NCBI RefSeq assembly: GCF_003573695.1 | Contig: NW_020650526.1 | Location: forward strand, 2,401,531 to 2,465,530 | Origin: Papaver somniferum | Lineage: Eukaryota; Streptophyta; Magnoliopsida; Ranunculales; Papaveraceae | DNA length: 64,000 bases | Direction: 5' to 3' | Shown: positions 15,001-26,142 of the stretch, piece after piece | How positions within the stretch are numbered: the first letter of the stretch is position 1 | How the letters are laid out: each line of letters starts with the position of its first letter | Translations under genes and position numbers: made by a program | The notes under the pieces: generated by a model | Databases searched by the model: none | What the model saw: the letters and a program-made list of their open reading frames with translations, nothing else | Told to the model about the DNA's origin: nothing

Positions 15001-16095
15001 GGAATCTTCGTACGAACGATGAATTCATCCATTTACAGGTAAGATTCATTCGCAATATTCTCTAAAACCTTAAACAAACCATATTCTGGCATATTTACGC
15101 ATACCATGGCTCCGAGGTCGAAAACTGGATTGTGAGTGGACTACTATAAGTCGGAATCTTCGTACGAACGATGAATTCATCCATTTACAGGTAATATTCC
15201 TTTGGAATATTCCCCGAAACATAAAACAAACCTTATTCTTGCATATTGTATGCAAACCCTGGCTCCGAGATCGAAACCTGGCCGTCAGTGTACTACTATA
15301 AGTCGGAAATTTCGTAAGAACGATGAATCCATCCATTTACAGATAAGATTCCTTTGGAATATTCCCCGAAACATAAAACAAACCTTATTCTTGCATATTG
15401 TATGCAAGCCATGGCTCCAAGATCGAAACCTGGCCGTTAGTGGACTATTATAAGTCGGAATCTTCGTACGAACGATGAATTCATCCATTTACAAGTAAGA
15501 TTCCTTCAGAATATACTCTAAAACCTTTAAAAAAACATATTCAGGCATATTGTACGCATTCCATGGATCTGAGATCGAAAACTGGCCGTGAGTGGATTAC
15601 TATAAGTCGGAATCTTCGTACGAACGATGAATTCATCCATTTACAGGTAAGATTCATTCGCAATATTCTCTAAAACCTTAAACAAACCATATTCTGGCAT
15701 ATTTACGCATACCATGGCTCCGAGATCGAAAACTGGATTGCGAGTGGACTACTATAAGTCAGAATCTTCGTACGAACGATGAATTCATCCATTTACAGGT
15801 AATATTCCTTTGGAATATTCCCCGAAACGTAAAACAAACCTTATTCTTGCATATTGTATGCAAACCCTGGATCCGAGATCGAAACCTGGCCGTCAGTGTA
15901 CTACTATAAGTCGGAAATTTCGTAAGAACGATGAATCCATCCATTTACAGATAAGATTCCTTTGGAATATTCCCCGAAACATAAAACAAACCTTATTCTT
16001 GCATATTGTATGCAAGCCATGGCTCCGAGATCGAAACATGGCCGTTACTGGACTCTTATAAGTCGGAAATTGCGTAAGAACGATGAATTTTTTTT
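1..16095. repeat. ~152-bp satellite array with 3-/4-monomer higher-order repeats
   Basis: About 106 head-to-tail copies of a ~152-bp monomer, with a 147-148-bp variant that has lost about 5 bp near GTCGCTTCG. At least five monomer classes differ by fixed changes (for example GCATACCATGG, GCAAACCCTGG and GCAAGCCATGG forms). They recur in order, giving a 603-608-bp tetramer period and, in places, a 456-bp trimer period. Most monomers carry adjacent palindromes TTCGTACGAA and GATGAATTCATC, plus GGAATATTCC. Short frames of 60-90 codons recur on both strands only because the repeat recurs; 152 is not a multiple of three and nothing suggests coding. The array is open at the left edge and ends at 16095 in transposon-like sequence. 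A centromeric, subtelomeric or transposon-internal origin is possible. Confidence 0.97.
8421..12770. repeat. 2,722-bp segmental duplication inside the satellite array
   Basis: The stretch from about 8421 to 10050 recurs from about 11143 to 12770 at a constant 2,722-bp offset. The copies share private changes not seen elsewhere in the array: AAAAATGGCAG, CATGGATCCGAGG, AACTAGATTG and TTACATGTAAG. Within each copy a 451-bp trimer carrying these changes is itself doubled (8779/9230 and 11501/11952 areas). The block therefore formed by a small tandem duplication followed by a larger one, and the near-identity suggests a recent event. Outside the core the match fades into ordinary monomer similarity, so the exact edges are uncertain. 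Confidence 0.85.
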
Positions 16096-16345
16096 TTGCA
16101 GAAGTGAGAATTTTTTTATTAGAAGTGAGAAATATTTTAACAGAAGTGAATAAAATTTAGCAGAAGTGAGAAAAATTTACGCGAAGTGTTTATACCTCAA
16201 CGACAACTCTTATAAAGGTTGTCAATAATGATGAATTTTTTTTTAGCAGAAGTGAGAAGTTTTTTGCAGAAGTGAATAAAATTTAGTAGAAGTGAGAAAA
16301 ATTTAGCAGAAGTGAGAAAAATTTAGCAGAAATTTTTGTACCTCT
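16096..16345. repeat. GCAGAAGTGA subterminal repeat cluster
   Basis: About ten imperfect copies of GCAGAAGTGAGAAAAATTT, separated by T-rich or A-rich spacers, occur in two blocks. The blocks are split by an ACTCTTATAAAGGTTGT hairpin. Each block starts with GATGAATT followed by a T run, the same order as the end of the last satellite monomer. Confidence 0.85.
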
Positions 16346-16521
16346 ACGACGACTCTTAAGGCGATTGTAGAAGGTCTATTTATCCTTTCTTCTTATCTTT
16401 TCCATCTCCCATCATAACCATCCATTTACATCATAACCGTCCATTTATTTATTTTCCTCAACATTTTTTTCCTTATCACTTTTTTATATAAGTAAATGTA
16501 AAATATAACCAGACATGTAAA

Positions 16522-16590
16522 TGTGGAAGAGTGGTTGAAATCCAAGTCTTAGACAGAGTTGGTTCAGGTTCGATTCACCGTAGCCTCATT
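16522..16590 (+). other. tRNA-like segment with A-box- and B-box-like motifs
   Basis: GGAAGAGTGGTT resembles the A box of a serine or leucine tRNA, and GGTTCGATTC 46 bp downstream fits the B-box consensus GWTCRANNC. A T run follows. The acceptor and anticodon arms do not pair well, so this is not a working tRNA gene. A second, weaker copy lies at 16684-16745 (GGTTCGAAAC) and a third at 63527-63585 in another CACTA-like element. Confidence 0.4.
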
Positions 16591-17060
16591 TTTTTTTCAA
16601 AGTCAATTTATCATTTTACAACCCTTATAAAGGTTGTGAATATTGATCAGAAAAAAAAAGCACAAATCTATTAATATTGTGAAGCTGGAAGTATGGTTGA
16701 TGACTTGTGTGAATACACAGTATGCCTGGGTTCGAAACTTGACAAGAACATTTTTCAAAATCGATTTATTTTTTATCTTCAACAACCCTTATGCGTGTTG
16801 TTATACATTTATTCACCACCTTTAACATATGAGTTGTAAAATCTAAAGGTGGTCACTTCTCTCTGCAACCCTTTTCACACAAAATGTTGTGGTTTTTCAC
16901 TCTCGTCGCTACCTTTTGGACCTATTTGGTCCTAAGAGTTGGACGGTTTTTACTTTGACAACTTTTTCATTGGAAAAAGTTGTAAAACATGATATCTTTT
17001 ACAACTTTAAAATTACGAGTTGTCAATCTACAGTTGTAGATTACTATTTTTCCCGTAGTG

Positions 17061-19439
17061 TGTTCCCGCAGAACTATCATTATTAGTGCGACATGACGAC
17101 TGAGTGTTACTCTCAGCAGAGTAACACGAATCTCCAAGTATTAATAGTGAGGCATGCACGAAATACGCGTACATGCTACATCTCTCGGTGTGTTGTACTA
17201 ACCCAATTCATCATATTTGAATCTGAACTGTTCATATCAGTGTCAGAAACAATCATGACCATGCAAGTTGGCCGCACGATTTAACCAGCCTAGACGATCC
17301 TCAGAAGGAGCAGGCTTCTACATTAATGACCACCAGTGGGCCCACTTATGCCCTGGTCGGTCGAATACCTACCATGCCTCCTAAACTACCACCGAACACC
17401 AACCTGAAGTTGGATGTCCAGACTGGTATGGAGCAGCTTGGAGGAATCGTACAAACAAAGGCTGCCTATGGCAGTCTCAAGTTCATCACGTCCGTCCAAC
17501 TTCACCGGCGTGGTTGGACGGCGTGGATCATCCCGGTCGAACAAGCGTCGTGGTGTACACCGGCGGACCTTCTTCCTACCTGCATGACCGAATCTTCCTT
17601 AACCTGACCAGATTGCACTATACGATTGTCCAAAGTTGTGTCAGCGTGAAGAATTGAGGGTCGCATGAAATTCTACTAAAGGTCTCAAATTGATCACGAC
17701 CATCCAATTTCACCGGCATGATTGGATGGCTTAGATCAGACCTATAGCTACCAGGCAGGTATTGGCGTGTTCACCACCGGCCCAACGTGGGCCCCACATG
17801 GTCGGCCTCCCCTAATTAGGGTTTCCGGCACATCACATGTTTCGTAAATTAGTCTCAACCATCCATCTTCGCAGGCATAGATGGAGGGTGTAGATGTAGA
17901 TTCAAATGGCCCAGAGAATGTCAACACAATCACCGTGGGCCTTCCTACATACATGACTAATCGGATCTCGATTTGTGCGCCCAGACTAGGCATGGCCACG
18001 CGTTTTCAACTGCAAATCGATCTCGACCACTCAACTTTTCCGGACAAATTGAGTGGCTTAGATCACATCTTCACGGGACAGTAAGGTACAAACGTGTACA
18101 TTGGCCTGTCGACTGCATGCCTGACTAATCGACCAAGACCGACCATGGTTGGTCGTCTCGAAACGCGCTCCCGAAGTAGGCACGACGTGCGGTCTTAAAT
18201 TCCTTTGCGGCATGGGATTTCTGTCGCAAATCAATCTCAGCCGCTCCTCTTTGCCAGACAAATTGAGTGGCTTAGATCGCATCTCCATGGGACAGTAAGG
18301 TACAAACACCTACATCAGCATGACGTCTACACGCATGCCCAATCGTCCCTGCCAAAAACGTGTCCCATGCTTGGATTCGACCAAGCTAAAGGTTGGTGTT
18401 CGAGCACCTCCTAAACCCTAATCCGACTGTCGTGGATGTGGGTTGCAAGCCATCTCGTCCGTCCAACCTCACCAGCTTGGACAGACAGCCTAAGACAGGA
18501 GTTAGACGACCAGTGAGGCATCACCATGATCACCGTCCACCACTCTTCCACACAAAGTGATCGTACAAGTTAGGACTTACTTGTACAGCCTCCAAACGAT
18601 CACTCTAAGATGGCTGGACGGATGCTATTTTAAGATGCTTAATCCGCGACTTACTTCGTTAACCCTTAAAACAGCGATGCTTCACACATGCTGAATATAT
18701 TCAATGCATTACCTGCATAAAATACACACGATATTTCACAAGTATCGACTTCCTAAATAACTTAGTTATTTAATCTAGCAACAAATGCTACTTTTTGTGG
18801 GTCCCATGATACACACATTCGGGACATCAAACATGTCACAAACTGGGGGATACTTACTCGGGTATTGGTCTACGGTTTACAACGTGCAGCGCACAACGCG
18901 CCATCACAAGAACGTGTCAAGAAGACATGGACGGTTAGTGATGATGGGAGAAGTGGGAAAGACTGATCGTGTGACACTAACACACGCAACTCCACTACTC
19001 CATCGCTCCATTTTCTCCACTTCCCATGAGAGACGTGGGTTAGGCTCAATGACTTGTATAAATAGGTTCTCCTCCATATTTCCCAAGACAGGACAAGACA
19101 GAAAACCAAGTGTTGATACAATCGTATTCAAACACCAGAACTGATAGCTTACATTCTGCAAGCCAGTTCAGCTTTCTAATACAAGTCATAAACAGCCAAC
19201 ACCTTCACAATATCAACACTTTCTTCGCTTTCCTCCTTAAGATCAACCCCATCTCCTTCACTTTGTGACCGGAGCAAGTCTGGAACAACCATTTCTTGGT
19301 TTAGGCCAGAGTTGTTCAAATTGATTTCTCGAATCACAAGCACTCCCGTGCAGTGCATTTGTTTAGGGTTTAGATTCATTTCTCATCCACACACCCCAAA
19401 TTACCAAAACCGGCAGAAATAGTTTTTCACCCATAAACA
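17061..19439 (+). mobile_element. LTR-like noncoding block (possible solo LTR)
   Basis: This block without a convincing gene starts TGTTCCCGC, directly after the CACTA end, and finishes ATAAACA, directly before gypsy protease sequence. The termini therefore fit the TG...CA rule of an LTR. A TATA-like GTATAAATAGG at about 19058 is followed by roughly 380 bp that would be R and U5. The 5' half holds the hairpin series described separately. The flanking 5-mers (TAGTG and GGGAA) do not match, so a clean solo-LTR insertion is not shown. Open frames of 60-119 codons here have no recognisable similarity and I do not call them. Confidence 0.5.
17493..18482. repeat. Series of co-varying hairpins before GGCTTAGATC-type motifs
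   Basis: Six related stem-loops, most with an ~8-bp stem and 12-nt loop. Stems: CGTCCAAC/GTTGGACG (17493-17520, perfect); CATCCAAT/ATTGGATG (17701-17728, perfect); CATCCATC/GATGGAGG (17860-17887, one mismatch); CACTCAAC/ATTGAGTG (18028-18055, one mismatch); CGCTCCTC/ATTGAGTG (18242-18269, decayed); GTCCAA/TTGGAC (18461-18482, 10-nt loop). Loops share a TTCACCGGCA-like core. Downstream, TTAGATC or a variant follows in most. Stem sequences differ between copies while pairing is retained in four or five of the six. Confidence 0.75.
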
Positions 19440-19800
19440 GGGAATAAATAGAATACTTATAGATCCCGGAAGCTCTGTCGACATTCTCTTTTATCCTACA
19501 TACAAACCATGGGTGGAAGGTACGAAGAATTGATTCCTTCAACGTATAAAATTTATGGCTTCAATGGCGCTGCGAACAAGCCAATAGGTGAGGTGACAAT
19601 GAGGATTTTTCTTCAGAATATGCCAACAGAAATTGTATTATGTGTTGTGGATGTCGAATCACCCTATAATGCGCTGATTGGAAGACCATGGATGCACAGT
19701 ATCTTGGGTGTGGCTTCGACATTCCACCAGTGCATAAAATTTCCTTTACCTCAGGGTATTGGTATTATAAGAGGAGATACAATTGAAAGTAGAAATTGAC
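19440..19800 (+). pseudogene. Ty3/gypsy retropepsin (protease) remnant
   Basis: A plus-strand fragment of a gypsy polyprotein. The first part reads IDPGSSVDILFYPTYKPW (19450-19510 area), matching the active-site region of a plant retropepsin-like protease, where the family has D-T/S-G and this copy has DPGSS. A frameshift near 19510 moves the rest into another frame (19509-19799) that contains GRPWMH and HQCIKFP, conserved just downstream in plant gypsy proteases. No gag lies upstream and no reverse transcriptase, RNase H or integrase follows, so the element is a deletion derivative. The plus orientation fits the antisense gene that follows. Confidence 0.85.
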
Positions 19801-21484
19801 ATTGATAAGTGCGAAGAAAGAGAGAGTAAGCGAAGACATTGGAAAAACCATGCAGCAGATAGTCAAAGAGCTGAGAGGTTAATGGTGGACGCAATATAGT
19901 TGAGAGTTGGACAAACAGATAAGCAGAATATTAAAGCAGGGTTTTCTGCGAATAATGATACTAAACGAACCAGAAATATTACTTCTACTGAAGGAGGAAG
20001 AATTCAGAGGCAGAAGTTGTGTTCTCAAGAAAAAAATAAAGGGTACGATGGTTATCGCACAAAGGAGATTGAAAGGGTCATGCGAAATAATATTCCGAAA
20101 AGTATTTGCGAGCTTAAGGAGATACAAAAAATGAAGGGGATAAGTGAGTAATATGGGGAATGCACATGTCTTTCTTTATGAGAAACCAGTTAATAAGAAG
20201 TCTATGTACTAGAGTTTTATAAACTCAAAATTTGAAAATGGAATGAAAAATTCTAGTTTCATGAATTGATACCGTGTCAAGAAAAGAAAAATTAAAATCT
20301 TTATAATAAGACCTTAATAAAAGGCACCAGAAATGATAATTTTTATCAAGATAGACTAGGAATCCGAATGTGGCGTGCAACCTAGTTCGCATACATGCAA
20401 GAGGAAAAAATTAAGACCTATCGCACGTCATAGTCGGAGAAACCTAGACAACATGACTCAAGGGAAAGCTATATTGACACTGGAACTTGAATCATGGAGA
20501 TTTGGGGTGAGAATAAACGAAAATTCCCATCCGGGAGAGGTACCTTAAATTTTCAGTCTAAGATAATAATTTTAGATTGAGAGACTAAGGTGAGAAAGTC
20601 TCTCCTAAGGAGTGCAGAAACTCGATCAGGGCACCGAGGTACACGGTTGAGTCAAGAGTGCCCGGGGCGTCTGGAGCGTACCTTGCCACTCTTGACAAGT
20701 CCTGACTATGATGCACTTGGTTTGAAGATACCCCACTTAGGGTGCGGTCTCGCAACCATAAACCTCACCGGTAGTGGGATGTGAGACTGCGAAATCAACT
20801 GGTTGTTGGATTACCAGATAGGAAGAGCCATAACCTTAACCTGGTAGAGGTAAGATTCCTTGAAGGGGCAATCAAGGGGAAGATAATGACGGCACCCTCC
20901 ATTAGGGAGATGAATTGTGTCAAAAGACGTAAATGTCATGAGGCTTTTTACTCAAGGGAGTATTAAGACTTGTCATATTTATGCGATAAAACCTAAAGAG
21001 GTAATAATACAAGAAAAGAAAAAGATAAGACGAGATCAATGGGTCGATACACTTCAGTGTAAAGACCTCCTGCGATCTCGTCGTACAGAATTAAGGCAAG
21101 ATAAGACCTTTACATAGGAAGGCAAAATAAGACCTTGAGAGAAACATAAAATTTTAAACTAATTTTGTTTTGCAGGAACTCGCAGAGAAAGAAGAGTACC
21201 GCGAAAGCGTTCGCACCAAATGCATGAAGAACTATAAAATAAACTACTCATACTAAGTTTATCAAGATGTGTCAATTAACATAAGCAAGAATGGGAATGC
21301 AAAGGGAATGTTATTTTCCCCATTTGATAGACTCATATACATGCGAGAAAATGATATTTTGGACGCGAATGCAAACAAAGGGAATTTATATTAAAGGAGT
21401 GAAAATTTATGCACAAAAGGTGCTTGTTTTTAAGATTACATGAAAATATTCAGGACGCAAAGAATTTACAACAAATGAAAATGA
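19801..21484. other. Noncoding interior of the gypsy element
   Basis: No supported gene. The stretch is rich in short GCGA/TCGC-containing words (TATCGCAC, ATGCGAA, ATGCGATA) that also occur near 40200-40450, which suggests both belong to one element family. Frames of 60-83 codons overlap each other in several phases and have no recognisable domain. This is where pol would be expected and it is absent. Confidence 0.6.
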
Positions 21485-24400
21485 TTAATCTTCCTTTTCT
21501 TCGTCCCACTCAGCCTCAGAACCGCTTATTTCTTCTTTAGATTCTTCATCTTCTCCCTCACTGTCCGAAATATCAGAAATATATTCATTGTCAGGGATTT
21601 CTGGAAATTTATATTTTGTAAGAGGAATGTTATTCTCAGCGCAGACTTTCTTAACATCAACTTCGCGAGCACGATTAGCATCATTACTATTGTTTGAAAC
21701 CATGATGGTGTAATTCTTCTTCAATTGCCGGTACTTGGAGTTGCGAGCAGATAAATCTTTCTCTTTAGAAGCTAACTGAGTTTCTAATTCTTCAATCTTC
21801 TGAAGATGATCCTTCTCCTTGTCTGCGAAATATGAATAAGCAGGTTAGGACACATAAAAAAAAAGGATGTTATTTTCAAAGAAAAGACAAGTATTAAAAG
21901 AGCAATATTTGACCTTCATAGTTGGAAACAATGTCTTTAACCAGTGCGGAATGTTCAGCTTGAAGACTCACGTTTATAGCTAAATCCTTTCTAGCATCAT
22001 TCAGAAGCCAAGCAGCCTAACTAAATTCAGCTTCGCTTTCTATGAGAAGCTGAGAGCGAATTAAATTTCTTTCTTCGACAAGTATGTTATTTTCGCTCAA
22101 AACCAAATCACGTTCTTTTTGAACCTCAATAATGGATTCTTGGAATTTTTCTAATGCTTTCGCACCCTTAAGAGCAGTCTCATCTTTCTCATTAATAAGC
22201 TTATTTTTCTTCGTTTCCAAAAATTGATTTTTTTCTTGGATCTCATGAAAACGATGTTTAGAGTTATTAAATGAAGTCAATAAAGATCCACGGCTTTTTC
22301 TAAGAGAAGCATATTTCAGTCTTAATTCTTCCGAACTCATATTTTCAAATCCTTGGTTGGGATAGTTATTTAAAGAAGAGTTAAGATGTTCTAAAAGGGT
22401 TTCATCATTAGGGAGATTGGCAGCCTCATCCGAAAGATTATACAGGTCTGCAAATATAACAAAATAAGAAATGCGAATTATCGCATAAAAATAGAAGAAC
22501 AAGGAAATAAAGGCTACATACCAATGAGTTCATCAATTCATTCTCGGGCTCTGCGAATCAACTCAGAATTGGTCGAATTCTCAATTTTAAGCTTAGAATT
22601 TTCTTTCTCAAGCTTAATAAGTCTCCTTTGGTAGTATGAGGAGATTACATAAGATAAACGGGCTCCCTGCGAGAACGAAAGCAATTATTACAGTTAGGAA
22701 TAAAGCAATACTAAAGAAAAACAAAAGGTAAAGTTTCAAATATTACCAAAGAGCCGATGGTGAATTGGAGGTTTGGATTTATCGCAGAGGAAGCTCCACG
22801 AAGACATGAATCATCTAAAGTAGGAGCATCGCATATTTTAGAGACCATTCCAAAGGCACGATTCAATTCTTCATTGTCAACAGGAGTCAAAAGATTGGAT
22901 AACTCTTTCAAAGAAGAGTAAACTGATGAATCCTCAGGAGCAAGAATGTCGTCCTCACTAGACTCCGAACTTGAAGAAGAATCGTATCTGTTACGCTTCC
23001 TGGAGAGATCATCCATTGAAGATGTCGTTTTTGACGAAGACTTAGACGTAGGCCTTTTAGGAATATTCTTACCTTTACCTGAAGTCTTATCACACAAAGG
23101 TTTCACCTACACGAATAATCAAGAGAAGAAACAGAAGCAACAATGTTGTTAAAGTTAAACAGAACGTTTCTTACTTTATTATTCTGCGAAGCTGATGCAT
23201 TGTGTGAAGTTTTGGCCCTCTTAGCAGCCTGCAAATAAAAAAAATGGGAAAATAAGAAATTGGAAGGTGTTAGAGCATAGCTCGGTCGACCGCGCATGCG
23301 TTGCTATATCAAGCATATTTGTCAATGTAAGTGATTAAAACTATGAGTCTTGATTTCTAGTCTATTATAGCTAAGTCTCGGACTAGGATAGAAAAGTGTA
23401 GTTGAGCTCAAGGACTTCGCGACGATTCACCATACAACGACGAAGATCTACTCAAGGAACCGTGGAACTTCATCAACAAAAAGGTATGTGGAGACTTGAA
23501 CTTATCTATGACTCAAAAGTATATCTATTCTATCTCCTACTTCTTATGCGACAAAAAGTCGTATGCTATATAGACTGGATCATACACATTTGACATTTCG
23601 AGCTGAGTATTCACTACTTATCTTTTTCTCGAAATCGTGTGTTGGTAAAGAGTTTCGCTTTGATCAAGTTTATCTTCACCTAGTGACGAAAGTCATGAAA
23701 AGTTTCAATTACTTTGAGAATTGCTCTGACATGAAACGGTATGTGAATAACGGCTATATAATGTCCTCTGAGAATGTCTCAATGATTGGAATGAGAGTTT
23801 ATATTACATAACCATGTATTCCTTAATCCGAAGTTTTCGAACTTTGTTGATTGAGAGAACCGGAGGAATTGGCTTTGCCAAGTCCGCGAACCCAGTCTGC
23901 GAACTAACGGAAGTTCTTGTACCGAGAATTTCTGCTGGGATTTTCCAAAAACTCGTTTGCATGTTTAGTCCGCGAACCTAATCCGCGAACTGGCAGAAGT
24001 CTCTTTGCCGAGATTTTCTGCTGAGTTTGGAAAACTCTGCCAGTTGCCTTAAGTCCTCGAACTTGTTTGTGAGCTTAAGTGGTTATGATCTAGAGATGTG
24101 CTCTGAACATGAAACTTAAATTACTAAGGAATTCTTTATGCAAACCGTGGCTATAAAGTTTATAAGCCGATTCAATCGAATCGAATCATCTTTGTTTCAA
24201 TTGTGTCTTGTGTAGTTACATAAGATCTGATAGCAATTGAACAACTCTCTAACTAGTTCATTTGAGTCAATTGAACTAGCTATGGTGAAGAAGAACTAGG
24301 TTAATATGAATTGCTCATATGGTTAACCTTTTGGGTTACTATGTTGAACCAACATTCACGTACACGTTTGGGCACGGTTTTCACAAACCCAGTAAACGTC

Positions 24401-24602
24401 TACCCAAGTGTGTGTGACAAGCTAAGTTTTCGATCTAACGGTTGAGAAATATTAGCTTGAATCTAAATCAGGTTTTCATCTAACGGTGAATATGGATTTC
24501 TTTGTAACTAAGGAAAAACCCTGATTTGAAGGTTATATAAAGGAGACCTCTAGCATTGTGCAAAACTAATCCCTACACGTCTGTGTGATACTAGTGCGCT
24601 CG

Positions 24603-26142
24603 TGTTGTAGTATTTCGATTGCGGTAAATAAAAGTTCGTTGCTCGGACTTGTAAAGATTTTAAAAAAAAATATATATACAAAATTTGTCACAGGATCAAG
24701 AGATACTAGGACCCAGGATGTCACCAATTCTTATACTCATGCGATTCAATTATTAATTCTAGACAATTAAAGCTTATATTGATAACAAATATCGACTCTT
24801 ACTTTGCCAAAAATAGATTTTGTAAAGTATTGTATGTAAATCATAAGCATGATGCATCAAGAATCTCATGGATTAAGCATACATCATCAGACAAAATCAC
24901 AAATAATCAATAAAAATCATAATTCCATTCATAATAGTGCAAATAGTCATAAAAGAATTAAATAAAAATTACTCATGCATAAAGAATGGTTTCTTCCATC
25001 ATCCCAGTATTGGGGTTTAGCTATTCATATTAATCATACACTCAAAATATTAATTCAAAGATCAAAGTGTGATCAAAAGAGTCAAAAGTTATAAAACAGT
25101 GGTTCGGTGACCCACAAAATACGTCCAGAAAGAAACGATACCAGGGAACTGCAGTAAAACAACGACATTCCGCTGCTGCTGTTGACGCTGCGGAAAATAA
25201 GACTGCTCTGTGCAGTCTGTTCTTCGTGTTCTTCAAGGTCCTCTAATGGCAGCAGCAGCATCAGGTGGGAATTGCTGTTAATCCTTCTTCTTCGCTCCTC
25301 TGCGTCCCAAACCTTCCCCAAAATCTTGATAAACCTTCTCTAACTTCTCTCCACCTCTTATATACTTCACAGCTCAAAGAAATCCCGATAGAATCTCTTT
25401 TTTTCTTTCTTCCAAAGTTTCGAAAAATATTTATCCTTTTCTGTTCTTCACGCGGCTTCTGGGTTTATCAAAACTGCTCAAAGCTATTCGTACGCGTCTG
25501 TTAGCTATAAACTTTCCACCAAACTCTTATCAAGACTTGAACAAGACCTAGTACGTAACTATCCAGCGTAAAACTCTCACAAAATCTTTCATAAAAATCC
25601 TTGAAACTGGACAGAACAATACGTATCCTGTTTGGACTTTGATCGCTTCTCCCAGCCATTCCAGCCCAAGTTGATCGATAAAATCACTTGCATACGGTCT
25701 GTTTAGTCTTAACAGGCCTAGGCCAATTGATTTCAGGGATTTAATCTCCCTCAGAACTGCCCAGAAATCCAACAGCAAATTATCAGACGTGAACTTTAGT
25801 TTTCCCGCCAAATTCCATTATTTGAACTTTGAATGTGGTGTCCCCTTAACCAGACTGGGAGTCCCTTTAGCATATGCCTTGAAATGGGGTGCCCCTAGCG
25901 ATTTTTCTAGGGTGAAAATATAACTTTTTTCGGGGTTCCTCCGAGGTATTTCTGGGGTGCTTCCGGGTTACTTCCGGTACACTGTCTACGGAGTTCCAAA
26001 CGCCACATTTCTAGCCAATTTCGCCGCAAAACCTTATTTTTCCCAAAACACCTACAAATAAATAAAATAACCCAATAAGTACAAAATCGAGCACTAACAA
26101 TATATACAATTGAGATATATTAGACACATAAATGCGTCTATA
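24603..26142 (-). repeat. LTR (3' in element sense) of the nested gypsy-type element
   Basis: It has the same length as the right copy and differs from it by scattered substitutions. An 87-codon minus frame (25548-25811) and others recur in both copies simply because the LTR is duplicated. Confidence 0.93.

Larger units (their letters stand above)
16096..17060 (+). mobile_element. Right subterminal region and terminus of a CACTA transposon
   Basis: The sequence ends at 17055-17060 in GTAGTG preceded by TTTTTCCC, so the reverse complement begins CACTACGGGAAAAATAG, the usual form of a CACTA terminus. Inside are about ten copies of a GCAGAAGTGA motif (16099-16345). There are also inverted ACAAC...GTTGT units around TTATAA (16204, 16619, 16780 areas) and further GTTGT/ACAAC motifs up to the end, as expected of transposase-binding subterminal repeats. 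The 3-bp target duplication would be TGT at 17061-17063. The matching left end is not in the window, so either it lies beyond position 1 with the satellite inside the element, or this is a truncated end. No transposase gene is visible. Confidence 0.7.

Noticed and set aside
200..15540. CCCTAAAACCTTTAAA in some monomers, resembling the plant telomere repeat
   Set aside because: Only one CCCTAAA-like word per monomer and never in tandem; no telomeric origin supported.
1..16095. Regular repeats considered as a CRISPR array
   Set aside because: The whole unit is repeated without variable spacers, and the genome is eukaryotic.
390..16153. Dozens of recurring 60-90-codon frames in the satellite, some starting MEYSPKHKTN or MDGFIVLTKF
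   Set aside because: They repeat with the satellite period on both strands, overlap each other, and the monomer length is not a multiple of three. They are by-products of the repeat.
16522..16590. A true tRNA-Ser gene
   Set aside because: Box-like motifs are present but acceptor, anticodon and T arms do not pair properly.
18785..19144. 119-codon plus-strand frame
   Set aside because: No recognisable domain; it lies in an LTR-like block across a TATA-like box.
25042..25811. Frames of 64-87 codons also present at 30697-31466
   Set aside because: They occur in both copies of the same LTR and show no domain; duplicated because the LTR is duplicated.
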